A DNA stretch of 64,000 nt from Bradyrhizobium sp. 190 (GTDB taxonomy: Bacteria > Pseudomonadota > Alphaproteobacteria > Rhizobiales > Xanthobacteraceae), in contig NZ_JADPJL010000008.1 in assembly GCF_023073415.1 (NCBI RefSeq), positions 992,001 to 1,056,000 of the forward strand, written 5' to 3'. The translations under genes and the position numbers were made by a program. The stretch's first letter is position 1, and the number at the start of each line of letters is the position of its first letter. This document shows positions 8,966 to 17,210 of the stretch, piece by piece. The notes under the pieces were generated by a model. That model saw only the letters and a program-made list of their open reading frames with translations, was not told the DNA's origin and did not search any database.

Positions 8966-9310
8966 ATGATGGTCGGCAGCGTGTTGTTGATGTTGCCGCA
9001 TGCCGCCGATCGCGGCGAGGCCCGCGATCCCGACGGGCGCTATGCCAACTCACCGCTGAAGCAGTGGTTCGACAGTCTGAAGAGCGGGAAGGGACCTTGC
9101 TGTTCCGACGCCGATGGATATGCGCTGAGCGATGTCGATTGGGAGTCCGGCAACGGGCACTACCGTGTTCGCATCGACGGCGAGTGGCACGATGTGCCCG
9201 ATGACGCCGTGATCACCGAACCGAATCGGGTAGGCCGAACCATGGTCTGGCCGATGCGCGGGTATCAAGGATTGACCATCCGCTGCTTCATGCCGGGCAG
9301 CATGACGTAG
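8966..9310 (+). CDS. Small exported protein, function unknown
   Basis: A 114-residue protein whose start (MMVGSVLLMLPHAADRGEA) looks like a short signal peptide. The mature part is DPDGRYANSPLKQWFDSL, then KSGKGPCCSDADG, a WESGNGHYRVRIDGEWHDVP beta segment, and a C-terminal cysteine in TIRCFMPGS. Similar small exported proteins are frequent in Bradyrhizobium (recalled), but none with a known function comes to mind. The start is uncertain: the frame is open back to an ATG at 8813, but the added residues look non-coding. Confidence 0.7.
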   Translation: MMVGSVLLMLPHAADRGEARDPDGRYANSPLKQWFDSLKSGKGPCCSDADGYALSDVDWESGNGHYRVRIDGEWHDVPDDAVITEPNRVGRTMVWPMRGYQGLTIRCFMPGSMT

Positions 9311-9524
9311 CGGGGCCACTAGGTCTATTCGCGGAAATCGTCCGGCTTGCCGGGAACGAAGCTGACCAAAACTCGGCGGCACCGGATTTTTCCGTCAGGC
9401 CGAAGCAGGGCTGCATCCGAACCACGCGAGTAGTTCGGGGCCGCCGGGGATATTGGCGTATATGGTCTCGATTTCATTCATGCTTTGTCGCGGGCAATCT
9501 GCGTTGCGCGCGCAGCCAGACCTT

Positions 9525-9920
9525 TCAGGCATATTTCTTGTCGCGCTCCAGCAGCTCGATCGAAATGCCCTGCGGCCCGCGGATGAAGCAGATGCGCACG
9601 CCGGGCCGGATGGTGGTCGGCTCCTTCGTGAACTCGACGCCCTTGGCCTTGATCTCGGCGGCGACCGCGTCGATGTCTTTCACGGTCAGGCCGAAATGAT
9701 CGAGCCCCTGATAGGGCGTCACCGGCGGAGTGTTGACGCCGTCGCCGGCGGCGACTGGCGCAATGAACACATTGGCGCCGCCGAGCTTGACGTCGATCCG
9801 CCCCGGGGCACGGACGATCTCGCCGCCCAGGATGTCTTCCAGCCAGGCCGCGGTCGCTTCTGGATCGGGGCTGCGCAGATGAACATGATCCCAAGTAACT
9901 GCCCAATCGACGGTCGGCAT
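9525..9920 (-). CDS. VOC-superfamily (glyoxalase/dioxygenase-like) protein
   Basis: A 131-residue protein with the paired beta-alpha-beta-beta-beta modules of the vicinal oxygen chelate fold. Likely metal ligands are the His in TWDHVHLRSPDPE (about residues 12-14), the His in GLDHFGLTV and the Glu in GISIELLERD. GGGAG lies just before the ATG. The family includes glyoxalase I, extradiol dioxygenases and resistance proteins; nothing here picks between them. It is divergent from the gene at 10190. Confidence 0.85.
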   Translation of the reverse strand: MPTVDWAVTWDHVHLRSPDPEATAAWLEDILGGEIVRAPGRIDVKLGGANVFIAPVAAGDGVNTPPVTPYQGLDHFGLTVKDIDAVAAEIKAKGVEFTKEPTTIRPGVRICFIRGPQGISIELLERDKKYA

Positions 9921-10111
9921 TTCGGTCTCCCCATTATTGTTGTTGCGGCGCTCAAGGCCGGTTGCGGCGCGGCCAATGTAGCCGCCGCGCATCCGCAATT
10001 CCATCCCGGTTGGGCCGCCGCCGCAATATTGTCGAGGTGGCATGAAACCATTTCTGCTCTGGGTGATTGTTGACGGGCGGCGGGATCCGTACAGCGGCGG
10101 TCGTGACAGAA

Positions 10112-10142
10112 GCCGTACGGGAAACGCCCGTAGGGCTTTTTT
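10112..10142 (+). terminator. Rho-independent terminator with no obvious upstream gene
   Basis: The arms are GCCGTACGGG (10112-10121) and CCCGTAGGGC (10127-10136), pairing with one mismatch around a 5-base loop, followed by six T (10137-10142). It faces the plus strand but lies between two divergent genes (VOC at 9920, exported protein at 10190). It would therefore end a short transcript starting somewhere in 9921-10110. A 45-codon ORF at 10042-10179 runs through it. Confidence 0.6.
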
Positions 10143-10189
10143 CATGCGCGGCACGGCAATCGCAGGTGCTGCCGGGTGAGGGCGCGGTT

Positions 10190-10771
10190 ATGAGAATCGC
10201 CGGGTGGTCGTTCGGAAAGTCCGAAGCACGGCTCGCCGTGCTGCCGGCCATCGCCATCGCTGGCTGCGCCATATGTTTGATGCTCCCACAGGCTAGCGAT
10301 GCCGAGGGGCATTCCACCGCGACGTCGCCTGAAGTTACCCGCGTCGCGCAAGACACATCCCGCAACGACGACACGGCCGGGGTCCAGGCGACCCTGTCGA
10401 GCCCGGCGCCGACCGATGCCAACCCGGCGGCCGCGCCCACTGACATCGCGCCGCCGGAAACGGCGGAGCCCGCCAAGTCGCCGCTCGACGGCCTGACAAT
10501 CATCTCGCAGTCCTGGCGAAGGGGCGGGCTCGGCTCGAAGGCGCTGGTGACCTTCACACTCCGCAACGCCAATGACTACGCGGTGAAGGATATTGAGATC
10601 GCTTGCAAGTTCGTCCGCCGGGACGGCAGCCATCTGACCGACCGCAGGCGTATCATTCCCGATACCGTGAACATGAAGAGCCGAAAGCGATACGCCGGCA
10701 TGCTGGTCGGGTTTGTTAACGTCAACGCAAATAAGGCGAAATGTTCAGTGGTTACGGCCAGCCGTATTTAA
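10190..10771 (+). CDS. Exported/membrane-anchored protein of unknown function
   Basis: A 193-residue protein with an N-terminal hydrophobic segment (LAVLPAIAIAGCAICLML), a low-complexity Ala/Pro/Thr linker (about residues 50-100) and a C-terminal globular part. In that part SKALVTFTLRNANDYAVKDI and CKFVRRDGS suggest a beta-sandwich resembling FxLYD-type periplasmic domains. The linker and domain layout suggest a periplasmic protein tethered to the inner membrane. ATG 10190 directly precedes the signal-like region; no strong ribosome site is seen. Confidence 0.65.
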   Translation: MRIAGWSFGKSEARLAVLPAIAIAGCAICLMLPQASDAEGHSTATSPEVTRVAQDTSRNDDTAGVQATLSSPAPTDANPAAAPTDIAPPETAEPAKSPLDGLTIISQSWRRGGLGSKALVTFTLRNANDYAVKDIEIACKFVRRDGSHLTDRRRIIPDTVNMKSRKRYAGMLVGFVNVNANKAKCSVVTASRI

Positions 10772-10914
10772 CCCTGCACGATCAAGCGCGCGTTCCCCGC
10801 ACCCGAAAATGTGATCGCCGCCTTTGAACCTTGCCGGTGGGCTAGGAACTAACTGGTGTATCGCCCGTTAGGCGATTGAACCGCGCAGTACTCGCGCGGG
10901 GGGGAGCGAGACCA

Positions 10915-11373
10915 ATGCCCGTAGCGCGTTATTTCCTGTTTGTCGGCGGAGTGCTGCTCGCGCTGTTGTTGGCGATCGATGCGATTGTCCCACAGCAGGC
11001 TGTCGTGGCCAGCCAAGCCGATCCTTCGGTCAACAAGACCGTGGTGCGCATCCGCTCCGACCAGAAGCTTCCGGAGCGGGTGGTCTACGACACCAGCCTT
11101 CCGACCATTGTTCCGCCGACCGTGACGGCCCAGGCCGTTGCGCCGCCGGCGCCTGCCGTGGCCTCGGCCGATGCCACCGCCCAGGCTCGTGTTCGGGAGA
11201 CGTTTGCCCAGTTCGTCCCGGCGGAGGCGAAGAAGCCCGAGCCGCAGGTTCAGCGCAAGCGCAAGATCGCCAAGAGCCGGCCGGCGCCGCAGATGCAGTT
11301 CGCGCAGCCGCAAATGCGGGTCGCGCAGCAGTCGCAATTCGGCTTCTTCGGCGGTCGTAGCTGGACCTGGTAA
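10915..11373 (+). CDS. Small membrane-anchored Pro/Gln-rich protein, unknown
   Basis: A 152-residue protein starting MPVARYFLFVGGVLLALLLA, a single membrane helix or uncleaved signal, then a Pro/Ala-rich stretch, a basic block (RKRKIAKSRPAP) and a Gln/Met/Phe-rich tail ending GRSWTW. GGGGAG lies ahead of the ATG at 10915. The composition suggests a short periplasmic or envelope protein. Proteins of this type recur in Bradyrhizobium (recalled) without known function. It ends 15 bases from the convergent gene at 11389. Confidence 0.7.
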   Translation: MPVARYFLFVGGVLLALLLAIDAIVPQQAVVASQADPSVNKTVVRIRSDQKLPERVVYDTSLPTIVPPTVTAQAVAPPAPAVASADATAQARVRETFAQFVPAEAKKPEPQVQRKRKIAKSRPAPQMQFAQPQMRVAQQSQFGFFGGRSWTW

Positions 11374-11388
11374 GGCGCGGCGCCTGAT

Positions 11389-11751
11389 TTAGCGCGGCAG
11401 CTTCGGAATCTTATCCGCAAAACCATTGAAACAGGTCAGCCGTTCGTCTTCCTCCTTGAGGAAGCGGCAGTCAGCGACGCCCTTTGCCGCCGGTGCCTTC
11501 GGCTTGGGCTGCGGCGCATAGATGGCGTCGTAGCAATTCAGGCGTTCCTTGGTGGCATCGTCGATGTCTTGGCAGGCCTGCAGCTTCTGGGCGGGAGACA
11601 GAGGCTTTTCCTTCTTGCCCGCCTCTGATTTCTTCGACCCGACCACAACCAGTGGTTTGCCACCGACAGACGGGGGATCGGCGGGGGCGGTCCCCTGAGC
11701 CAACGCCGCCGCCGGATACAGGATCGCCAGCGTCAGGATGATCTTTCTCAT
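11389..11751 (-). CDS. Exported cysteine-containing protein, unknown
   Basis: A 120-residue protein with a clear signal peptide (MRKIILTLAILYPAAALAQG, probable cleavage after Ala-Leu-Ala). The mature part has a Lys-rich segment, then four cysteines in LQACQDID, ERLNCYDAI, VADCRFLK and ERLTCFNGF. The ACQD...ERLNCYD pattern resembles the short repeat in periplasmic proteins where type VI secretion TssJ/VasD-like or DUF1311-like cysteine pairs occur, but this is weak. It converges with the preceding gene. Confidence 0.7.
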   Translation of the reverse strand: MRKIILTLAILYPAAALAQGTAPADPPSVGGKPLVVVGSKKSEAGKKEKPLSPAQKLQACQDIDDATKERLNCYDAIYAPQPKPKAPAAKGVADCRFLKEEDERLTCFNGFADKIPKLPR

Positions 11752-11784
11752 GTCAAAATGTCCGAATAGCCGTAAGCCGAACGA

Positions 11785-11830
11785 GCGCGCCTGGAGAGAC
11801 CAGAACTCCCGACCTTCGGAATCGAAATCC
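11785..11830 (-). pseudogene. Degenerate tRNA-Arg(UCG) 3' half
   Basis: Forty of 46 bases match the 3' half of the intact tRNA-Arg(UCG) gene at 48810-48886 by hand alignment, from the acceptor arm through the T arm to the anticodon loop. The six mismatches disrupt the T loop and acceptor stem, and no 5' half follows. It is therefore a relic, probably of an old integration or duplication. It lies at the left edge of the decayed stretch 11.8-19.8 kb. Confidence 0.6.
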
Positions 11831-12049
11831 CGCTGCCCGCCTGCGTTCTCTAGCACCATCCCCAAGCGTCTGTCTAACCTGTTGATTCAATGGCCATTCA
11901 ATTGAGCCTGCGACGGCCCGGAGGGAGCCGGCCGGCCGGTCCTTGCTTTTTGACGCTTGGTTACCCTGCGGCGTGGCGGATTGTGATCGGCACGCCCAGT
12001 GCCAACCTTGTGGTCTGGAGAGCGCTTGTTCGGTGGTCGCGTGGGGCGT

Positions 12050-12410
12050 CGGAGCATTTCGCCGTACTACCGGGAGAGCATTACGTCCGATCCGCAACGC
12101 CGGGAGTTTTTGGCCGCCGCAGGCATTGCCCCGCTGCAGCTGGGTGGGGCCCAGCCGGCCGCCGGCGGCGATCCGAGCAACGTTCCGGACCCAACGCTCG
12201 CGGGCAAGGATCCGCGCGTATCGTGATCGGATTCAACGCGGGCATCTACGACACCATCGACCTGTCGCAATGGATCGCGGCAAATCCCAAGGATGTGTCG
12301 CCACGAATTCGGTCAGGCGGCGGAAGTGTTCGGAAAATTCCCGGATCGCGACGTGTTCATCGCCGGCAAGGTTGGGGCCCGACAGGAACGGGCCTCCAGG
12401 CGTGAATCAA
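12050..12410 (+). pseudogene. Decayed cupin (oxalate decarboxylase-like) gene fragment
   Basis: Three frames must be joined to read one protein. RREFLAAAGIAPLQLGG (Tat-like N-terminus) and DPSNVPDPTLAGKDPR lie in one frame, IVIGFNAGIYDTIDLSQWIA then AANPKDV in a second, and FGQAAEVFGKFPDRDVFIAG in a third. The IDLSQWIAANP and FPDRDVFIAG pieces resemble the C-terminal part of oxalate decarboxylase-type bicupins. The metal-binding cupin core is missing, so there is also an internal deletion. The cupin assignment is a judgement; the frame breaks are plain in the sequence. Confidence 0.5.
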
Positions 12411-12456
12411 CACATCGACCGGTCGCGCGGCGCAATCGGGTCTGTGTGCTGCCGAT

Positions 12457-12543
12457 CTAGCGCAGCCGATAGGCATCAAATGCGTGGGCGAGGAAGATGC
12501 CGATGCTGACGAAGATGAGGAACGCTGTCACGACCTCGGTCAT
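12457..12543 (-). CDS. 28-residue predicted membrane microprotein
   Basis: An ATG at 12543 follows an excellent ribosome site (GGGAGGAAGGCT). The 28 residues are mostly one hydrophobic helix (VVTAFLIFVSIGIFLAHAF) with a short basic end (DAYRLR). The start overlaps the stop of the preceding 28-codon ORF as ATGA, indicating translational coupling. The size and single helix are like the small subunits that stabilise oxidase complexes, but no such complex is nearby and no function is claimed. Confidence 0.55.
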   Translation of the reverse strand: MTEVVTAFLIFVSIGIFLAHAFDAYRLR

Positions 12544-12626
12544 AGCCTTCCTCCCTGAATTGCGATGCCGGAAAGGGTACGCTTGAGGAATTCGCGATAA
12601 ATGAGGTTCAGGACCGATACAAACAT
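12540..12626 (-). CDS. 28-residue ORF coupled to downstream microprotein
   Basis: The ORF starts MFVSVLNLIYREFLKRTLSG and ends with a TGA that overlaps the ATG of the next microprotein; its last codons encode that gene's Shine-Dalgarno. It has a hydrophobic start and a basic middle. It may be a real microprotein or a leader peptide controlling the second ORF. A GGGG stretch about ten bases ahead of the ATG is a weak ribosome site. Confidence 0.4.
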   Translation of the reverse strand: MFVSVLNLIYREFLKRTLSGIAIQGGRL

Positions 12627-12842
12627 GATCTAACCCCGTGTTTGATAGAACAACACCGTAGGGGGCCTTTGTTTCCAGAGGACTTCGCGGCGGAGGCGAA
12701 ATGGTTTCGTCCCGCAGCCCGCGGATCACGGAATCGCGACGGAACCGGACATTTGATCGCCATCGCCGCCCTTTTCTCGCCATGCTAGTTCGGGAGACCT
12801 GCGGCCGCGGGTCTGCGAAGGCCGTATTCCCAAAGGTCCTGT

Positions 12843-13856
12843 GTGATCGTCCGAGATTTGCTGCAAAACGAAACTTCCCGCCGCGCGTTCCTGCGCGGGA
12901 TCGCGTCTTCCGCCAGTGTGCTCGCGCTCGGTGGATGCGCCAGCCTTGGCGCGACCGGCGCGCGCTATGACGCTTCGTCGCTTACCGCCGAACCGACATT
13001 GCTCGTCACAACCACGCGCAAGCCGGTCAACAGCGGGCGGACCAAACCCTGGTTCGGGCCGGAGCGCGCGACCAGGATGACCGTCGCCCGGGCGAAGCTG
13101 GTGCCGCCTGACGAGAGCCGTTTCTCGCTCGCCGCCGCCGGTCTTGGCGATTGGCGCCTTGATGGGGTCGAGCCGGTGTCGGCAGACGTCAGCGATCTTC
13201 TCGCGCAGGGCGGCGGGGGCGACGTCCTGATCTACGTGCACGGTTTCAAACAGACATTCGAGACGGCCGCGCTCGATGCAGCACACCTCGCCGACGGCAT
13301 CAAATTCCGCGGCCAGACGATGGTGTTCTCCTGGCCGTCCAAGGCTGGACTGTTCGATTACGCCTATGACCGCGATAGCGCGATGTGGTCGCGCGACGGC
13401 TTCGAGCGCGTGCTCCAGGCCGCCGTCACGGCTCCCGGCGTCGGCCGTGTTCACATCGTCGCACACAGCATGGGCACCATGCTGACTCTCGAAAGCCTGC
13501 GCCAGCTTTATGCGCGAAACGGCGACAGCGTTACGGACAGGATCGGGGCCGTGGTGTTCGCCTCACCTGATATCGACATGGACGTATTCTCGTCGGCGGT
13601 CACCCGCATCGGTCCGCTCGGCCGCAAGATCACCGTCGTTGCCGCGACGAACGACCGCGCGCTGGCGCTGTCGGGACGGTTAGCCGGCGGAATGACACGG
13701 GTGGGCGCCGCCGAGAAGGCCGCCATCGAGCAGCTCGGGGTGCGCGTCATCGATGCGTCCGACTCCGGCTGGGGCGTCATCAACCACGATTTGTTCCTGT
13801 CCAATGCGGAAGTGCGGCGGGTGATACGCCGCTCGATCGATACCTCAGCCGCGTAA
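12843..13856 (+). CDS. Tat/lipoprotein alpha/beta hydrolase (DUF900 type)
   Basis: A 337-residue protein with a twin-arginine start (SRRAFLRG) and a lipobox LGGC (Cys32), so it is probably a lipid-anchored periplasmic enzyme. The hydrolase core shows YVHGF (131-135, oxyanion loop), FSWPSKAG, the nucleophile elbow AHSMGT (Ser209) and a late His in GVINHDLFL. This matches the DUF900/COG4782 group of esterase-like proteins of unknown substrate. The start codon is GTG at 12843 (or the overlapping GTG at 12841, in another frame). Confidence 0.85.
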   Translation: MIVRDLLQNETSRRAFLRGIASSASVLALGGCASLGATGARYDASSLTAEPTLLVTTTRKPVNSGRTKPWFGPERATRMTVARAKLVPPDESRFSLAAAGLGDWRLDGVEPVSADVSDLLAQGGGGDVLIYVHGFKQTFETAALDAAHLADGIKFRGQTMVFSWPSKAGLFDYAYDRDSAMWSRDGFERVLQAAVTAPGVGRVHIVAHSMGTMLTLESLRQLYARNGDSVTDRIGAVVFASPDIDMDVFSSAVTRIGPLGRKITVVAATNDRALALSGRLAGGMTRVGAAEKAAIEQLGVRVIDASDSGWGVINHDLFLSNAEVRRVIRRSIDTSAA

Positions 13857-13990
13857 AGCGGGCCTTGAGAAGCTGTTTTCGGCGCATTAGCGAGCCGTTA
13901 ACCAGAAGCGCGGCGCCATGGAACCGGCCGAGCATCGATTTTAAGGGTTTTGCGGCACGATCAAGGAGATTGGATCCTTGTGGTTGCCTC

Positions 13991-15937
13991 ATGAAAAGTA
14001 TCGCGAAGTTATTTCGGATCGATGCCGAGAATCACGAATTGATGGGAGCGCAGCTCGCGGCGTTTTCGCGGCAGGTCCCGCTGCTCTATTTTATCCTGAG
14101 CGTGAATTCGATCGCGTTGGCGTTTACCCATCTGGGCATCGCGCCTCCAAGCCTGACCGTTGCGTTTCCCGGCTTTCTGGTCGGGGCTAGCGCGATCCGT
14201 TGCATAATCTGGCTGCGACGCCGCGACGGCGTGGTCGAGCCGAAGGCTGCTGCCCGCACCCTGCGGGCGACGGTGTTGTTGGGCGGCGCACTGGGCTTTG
14301 CGTTCCTGGCGTGGGCGCTCAGTCTGTTTCCGTATGGCGACACCTCCCGCCACGGCCATATCCTGTTCTTCGTCGGCATCACCGTCGTCAGCTGCATCTT
14401 CTGCCTGATGCATGTGCGCCCGGCGGCGCTGGTCCTGACCGGCACGGTGATCGCACCGTTCGTGGTGTTTCTGCTTGCGAGCGGCGACGTGGTTCATATC
14501 GCCATCGGATTGAACCTGTTCCTGGTAACGGTCGCGATGATCTACATCCTGATCATCTGTTCCGGGCAGTTCGCCGCCATGGTCAATGGTCAAGTGGAGA
14601 CCAAGCGTCTCAGCAACGAGAACTTCCGTCTCGCCAATGTCGACAGCCTCACCGAGCTGCCCAACCGGCGTCAGTTCTTTCACCGGCTGTCGGACCTCGC
14701 AGAACAGGCGAGCACGGCGAACCACAGATTCGTCGTCGGCGTGCTCGATCTCGACGGCTTCAAGGCGGTCAACGATCTCTACGGACACGGGGTCGGTGAT
14801 CGAGTGCTGAAGGAAACCGGTCAGCGCCTCCTGGAGCTTTCCGATGACACGCAATTCATCGCGCGTCTCGGCGGAGACGAGTTCGGAATCATCGTCGATG
14901 CGGATCTCGAACCAGAGGCTGTTCTCGCGGTCGGCTCAAAAGTCTGCTCCGTCTTCGACGCGCCGTTTTCCGTTGCCGGGATCGTCGCCAAGATCGGCGG
15001 CTCGGTGGGATTTGCACTTGCTCCGGATGCCGGCACGACGGCGGAACTGCTCTACGAGCGCGCCGACTACGCTCTCTACCACGCCAAGGCAAGATACCGT
15101 GGCCAGCCGGTGATCTTCTCCAGGGAGCACGAAGTCGAAATCCGCAAGCTCAGCACCATTGAACACACGTTGCGGAGGATTGATCTCGAGGCAGAACTGT
15201 CGTTGCACTATCAGCCGATCGTCAATGTCGGGACGGCGCGGCTGGTCGGCTTCGAAGCGCTCGCGCGATGGCATAATCCCGAGCTCGGTGATGTCGCTCC
15301 CGACGTCTTCATCTCGGTCGCGGAGCGCACCGAACTGATCGGGACGATCACGCAGGTCCTGTTGCGCAAGGCGCTCGCCGCCGCCAGTTCCTGGCCGGAG
15401 GATATCTTCCTGTCCTTCAATCTGTCGATGCGCGACCTGATCTCGCCAGTCACCATCCTGCAGACCGTGGCCCTCATCGAAAGCAGCGGCGTCGATCCTC
15501 GCCGCATCATCATCGAGGTCACCGAGACGGCGCTGATGCAGGATTATGAGCAGGTTCAGGCGTCGCTCAGAATCCTGCGATCGATGGGATTGAAAGTGGC
15601 GCTTGATGATTTCGGGTCGGGGCAGTCCAGCCTGAGCTACGTCCATCAATTGTCGCTGGACAAGATCAAGATCGACCGGGGCTTCATTCGCAATATCGCG
15701 ACGCAGGAGAACGCCCGCAATATCGTCAAGACGGTGATCGATCTGTGCCGCAACCTGAAATTCGACTGCGTGGTCGAAGGGGTGGAAACTGCAGAGCAGG
15801 TCGAGATCATCGACCGTCTCGGTTGCTCGACGATGCAGGGATATTTCTTTGCGAAGCCGATGCCACAGAGCGAGGTCGAGACCTTCATCGCCAACTATCG
15901 CGTATCGGATCATCCGCGAATGGCCGCGGCCGGGTGA
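13991..15937 (+). CDS. Membrane GGDEF-EAL cyclic-di-GMP protein
   Basis: A 648-residue protein. Residues about 30-190 form five or six membrane helices (a MASE-like sensor), followed by a diguanylate cyclase domain with an intact GGDEF (294-298). The C-terminal phosphodiesterase domain has an intact EAL (422-424) and the DDFGSGQSS loop-6 motif. Both catalytic sites look complete, so it could make or break cyclic-di-GMP. ATG 13991 is the first start before the membrane region; AAGGAG at 13962 is too far upstream to be convincing. Confidence 0.88.
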   Translation: MKSIAKLFRIDAENHELMGAQLAAFSRQVPLLYFILSVNSIALAFTHLGIAPPSLTVAFPGFLVGASAIRCIIWLRRRDGVVEPKAAARTLRATVLLGGALGFAFLAWALSLFPYGDTSRHGHILFFVGITVVSCIFCLMHVRPAALVLTGTVIAPFVVFLLASGDVVHIAIGLNLFLVTVAMIYILIICSGQFAAMVNGQVETKRLSNENFRLANVDSLTELPNRRQFFHRLSDLAEQASTANHRFVVGVLDLDGFKAVNDLYGHGVGDRVLKETGQRLLELSDDTQFIARLGGDEFGIIVDADLEPEAVLAVGSKVCSVFDAPFSVAGIVAKIGGSVGFALAPDAGTTAELLYERADYALYHAKARYRGQPVIFSREHEVEIRKLSTIEHTLRRIDLEAELSLHYQPIVNVGTARLVGFEALARWHNPELGDVAPDVFISVAERTELIGTITQVLLRKALAAASSWPEDIFLSFNLSMRDLISPVTILQTVALIESSGVDPRRIIIEVTETALMQDYEQVQASLRILRSMGLKVALDDFGSGQSSLSYVHQLSLDKIKIDRGFIRNIATQENARNIVKTVIDLCRNLKFDCVVEGVETAEQVEIIDRLGCSTMQGYFFAKPMPQSEVETFIANYRVSDHPRMAAAG

Positions 15938-16274
15938 GGGTCGATCAACGCCTGATGTCGCAGCACCGTTGCCGTTCAGTGCAACGGGCTAGCACTGCAA
16001 CATGATGGCGACAACCTGTCATCGATCGCGCGGCCGTCGCAATGTCACCACGCCGTCACCCTTAATGTCGCCAAATTGACGGAACACTTATTCGTTGCCG
16101 GCACGGTGTGCCCGGCCTCGCCTCGAACTGCTCAACGCTTGAACTGCTTAACGTCCGAAAACGCCGACCGGTTGTCGGCGCGCGATGCTTTGCGGCTAGA
16201 TCGGGGAGACGCGGGGGAAGTCCAGTGCTTGCCGGCGATCTAAATTATTCAGTTGTTACAGAGGAATGAAAGTT
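15938..16274. other. Intergenic, no gene seen
   Basis: This 337-bp stretch lies between the GGDEF-EAL gene and the small exported protein. It contains only short stop-interrupted frames and no recognisable RNA gene. It presumably holds the promoter of the gene at 16275. Confidence 0.5.
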
Positions 16275-16619
16275 ATGCGTCAAGCAACATTGAAGGCCGC
16301 GGCAGGTTCGAGCGCGAACCACCGACAGGTGCTGTCACTCGCGGCGGGCATCGCCTTGCTCGCGGGCGTTACCACGGCTCACGCGCAGAGCACGGGTATC
16401 GCCGCCTGTGACGACTTCCTGACCAAATACGACGCCTGCGTCGTCTCCAAGGTCCCCGAGGCACAGCGCGCGATGTACAAGACGCAGATCGACCAGACGC
16501 GCAAGGCATGGGTCGACATGGCCAAGAATCCGTCGGCGAAGGCGACCATGGAATCGACCTGCAAGCAGACCCTCGATGCGACGAAGGCCTCGCTCACGGC
16601 GTATGGCTGCTCATTCTGA
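16275..16619 (+). CDS. Small exported cysteine protein, unknown
   Basis: A 114-residue protein: a signal peptide (QVLSLAAGIALLAGVTTAHA, cleavage after AHA), then a helical mature domain with four cysteines (ACDDF, DACVV, STCKQ, YGCSF) placed like two helix-helix disulfides. ATG 16275 is chosen because GAGGA lies nine bases before it; an ATG at 16266 is too close to that site. No function recognised. A hairpin follows at 16637. Confidence 0.75.
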   Translation: MRQATLKAAAGSSANHRQVLSLAAGIALLAGVTTAHAQSTGIAACDDFLTKYDACVVSKVPEAQRAMYKTQIDQTRKAWVDMAKNPSAKATMESTCKQTLDATKASLTAYGCSF

Positions 16620-16636
16620 TCGCGTAGGCCGCTGAA

Positions 16637-16667
16637 AAGGAATGGCGCCGAGTGGGTGCCATTCCTT
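16637..16667 (+). terminator. Hairpin downstream of exported protein gene
   Basis: Perfect 10-bp stem AAGGAATGGC / GCCATTCCTT with an 11-base loop. No T-run follows, so termination, if any, would not be classic intrinsic; RNA stabilisation is an alternative. Confidence 0.35.
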
Positions 16668-16955
16668 GCCGGCGAGCGGGGCGCGACGGGGGAGCGGCCG
16701 ACGATGCCGGCGAGGCGCTCTTCCGGAACTTTGGCCGAAACGACGTGTGCACCGCCGGCGCGCGATTCCCGATCAAGCGGCGCGTCTTCAAGGCGCGGTC
16801 TGCAAGCTTCTCTTTATGTCGATTAACCAGTTGTTAACCATAACGCCCCAGATTGCCCCTCTATAGAAAGTCGCCGAGGGCTTTAGTCCGAAGGCGCGAT
16901 TGATCGTTCATCTTGGGGGCGAGCAGGTGCTCGCGGGGCTCCAAGGAGCAACGTC

Positions 16956-17075
16956 ATGTCGTCACCTGGCGTAAAACACCAAGCCAGTCTGCTTTCCGAA
17001 TTCATCGCAGCGATTTTCGGCGCACTTGGTTTGGGTGTTCCGATTGCGGTTGCGATTATCTGGATTTGTTCCTGA
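16956..17075 (+). CDS. 39-residue predicted membrane microprotein
   Basis: ATG 16956 is preceded by AAGGAG at ideal spacing. The product starts MSSPGVKHQASLLSEF and ends in one hydrophobic helix (IFGALGLGVPIAVAIIWI) plus Cys-Ser. The strong ribosome site and clean helix argue for a real gene. It is convergent with fabA, whose stop is at 17211. No function recognised. Confidence 0.55.
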   Translation: MSSPGVKHQASLLSEFIAAIFGALGLGVPIAVAIIWICS

Positions 17076-17210
17076 TCGGTGTGCCCGCTTGTTTTTTTGA
17101 CGGCGCTCGGCTGTGAGGGGCGTGGCGGGCTGCGGCCGATGAAGATCGGCGCTGTTCGTTCGCGGTGCTCCCATGCTGCCGTAGCACTGCGTGTGGCAGG
17201 CTACCGCATC

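Noticed and set aside
10042..10179. 45-codon plus-strand ORF beginning MKPFLLWVIVDG
   Set aside because: A terminator hairpin lies within it and there is no ribosome site; kept only as a note under the orphan-terminator finding.
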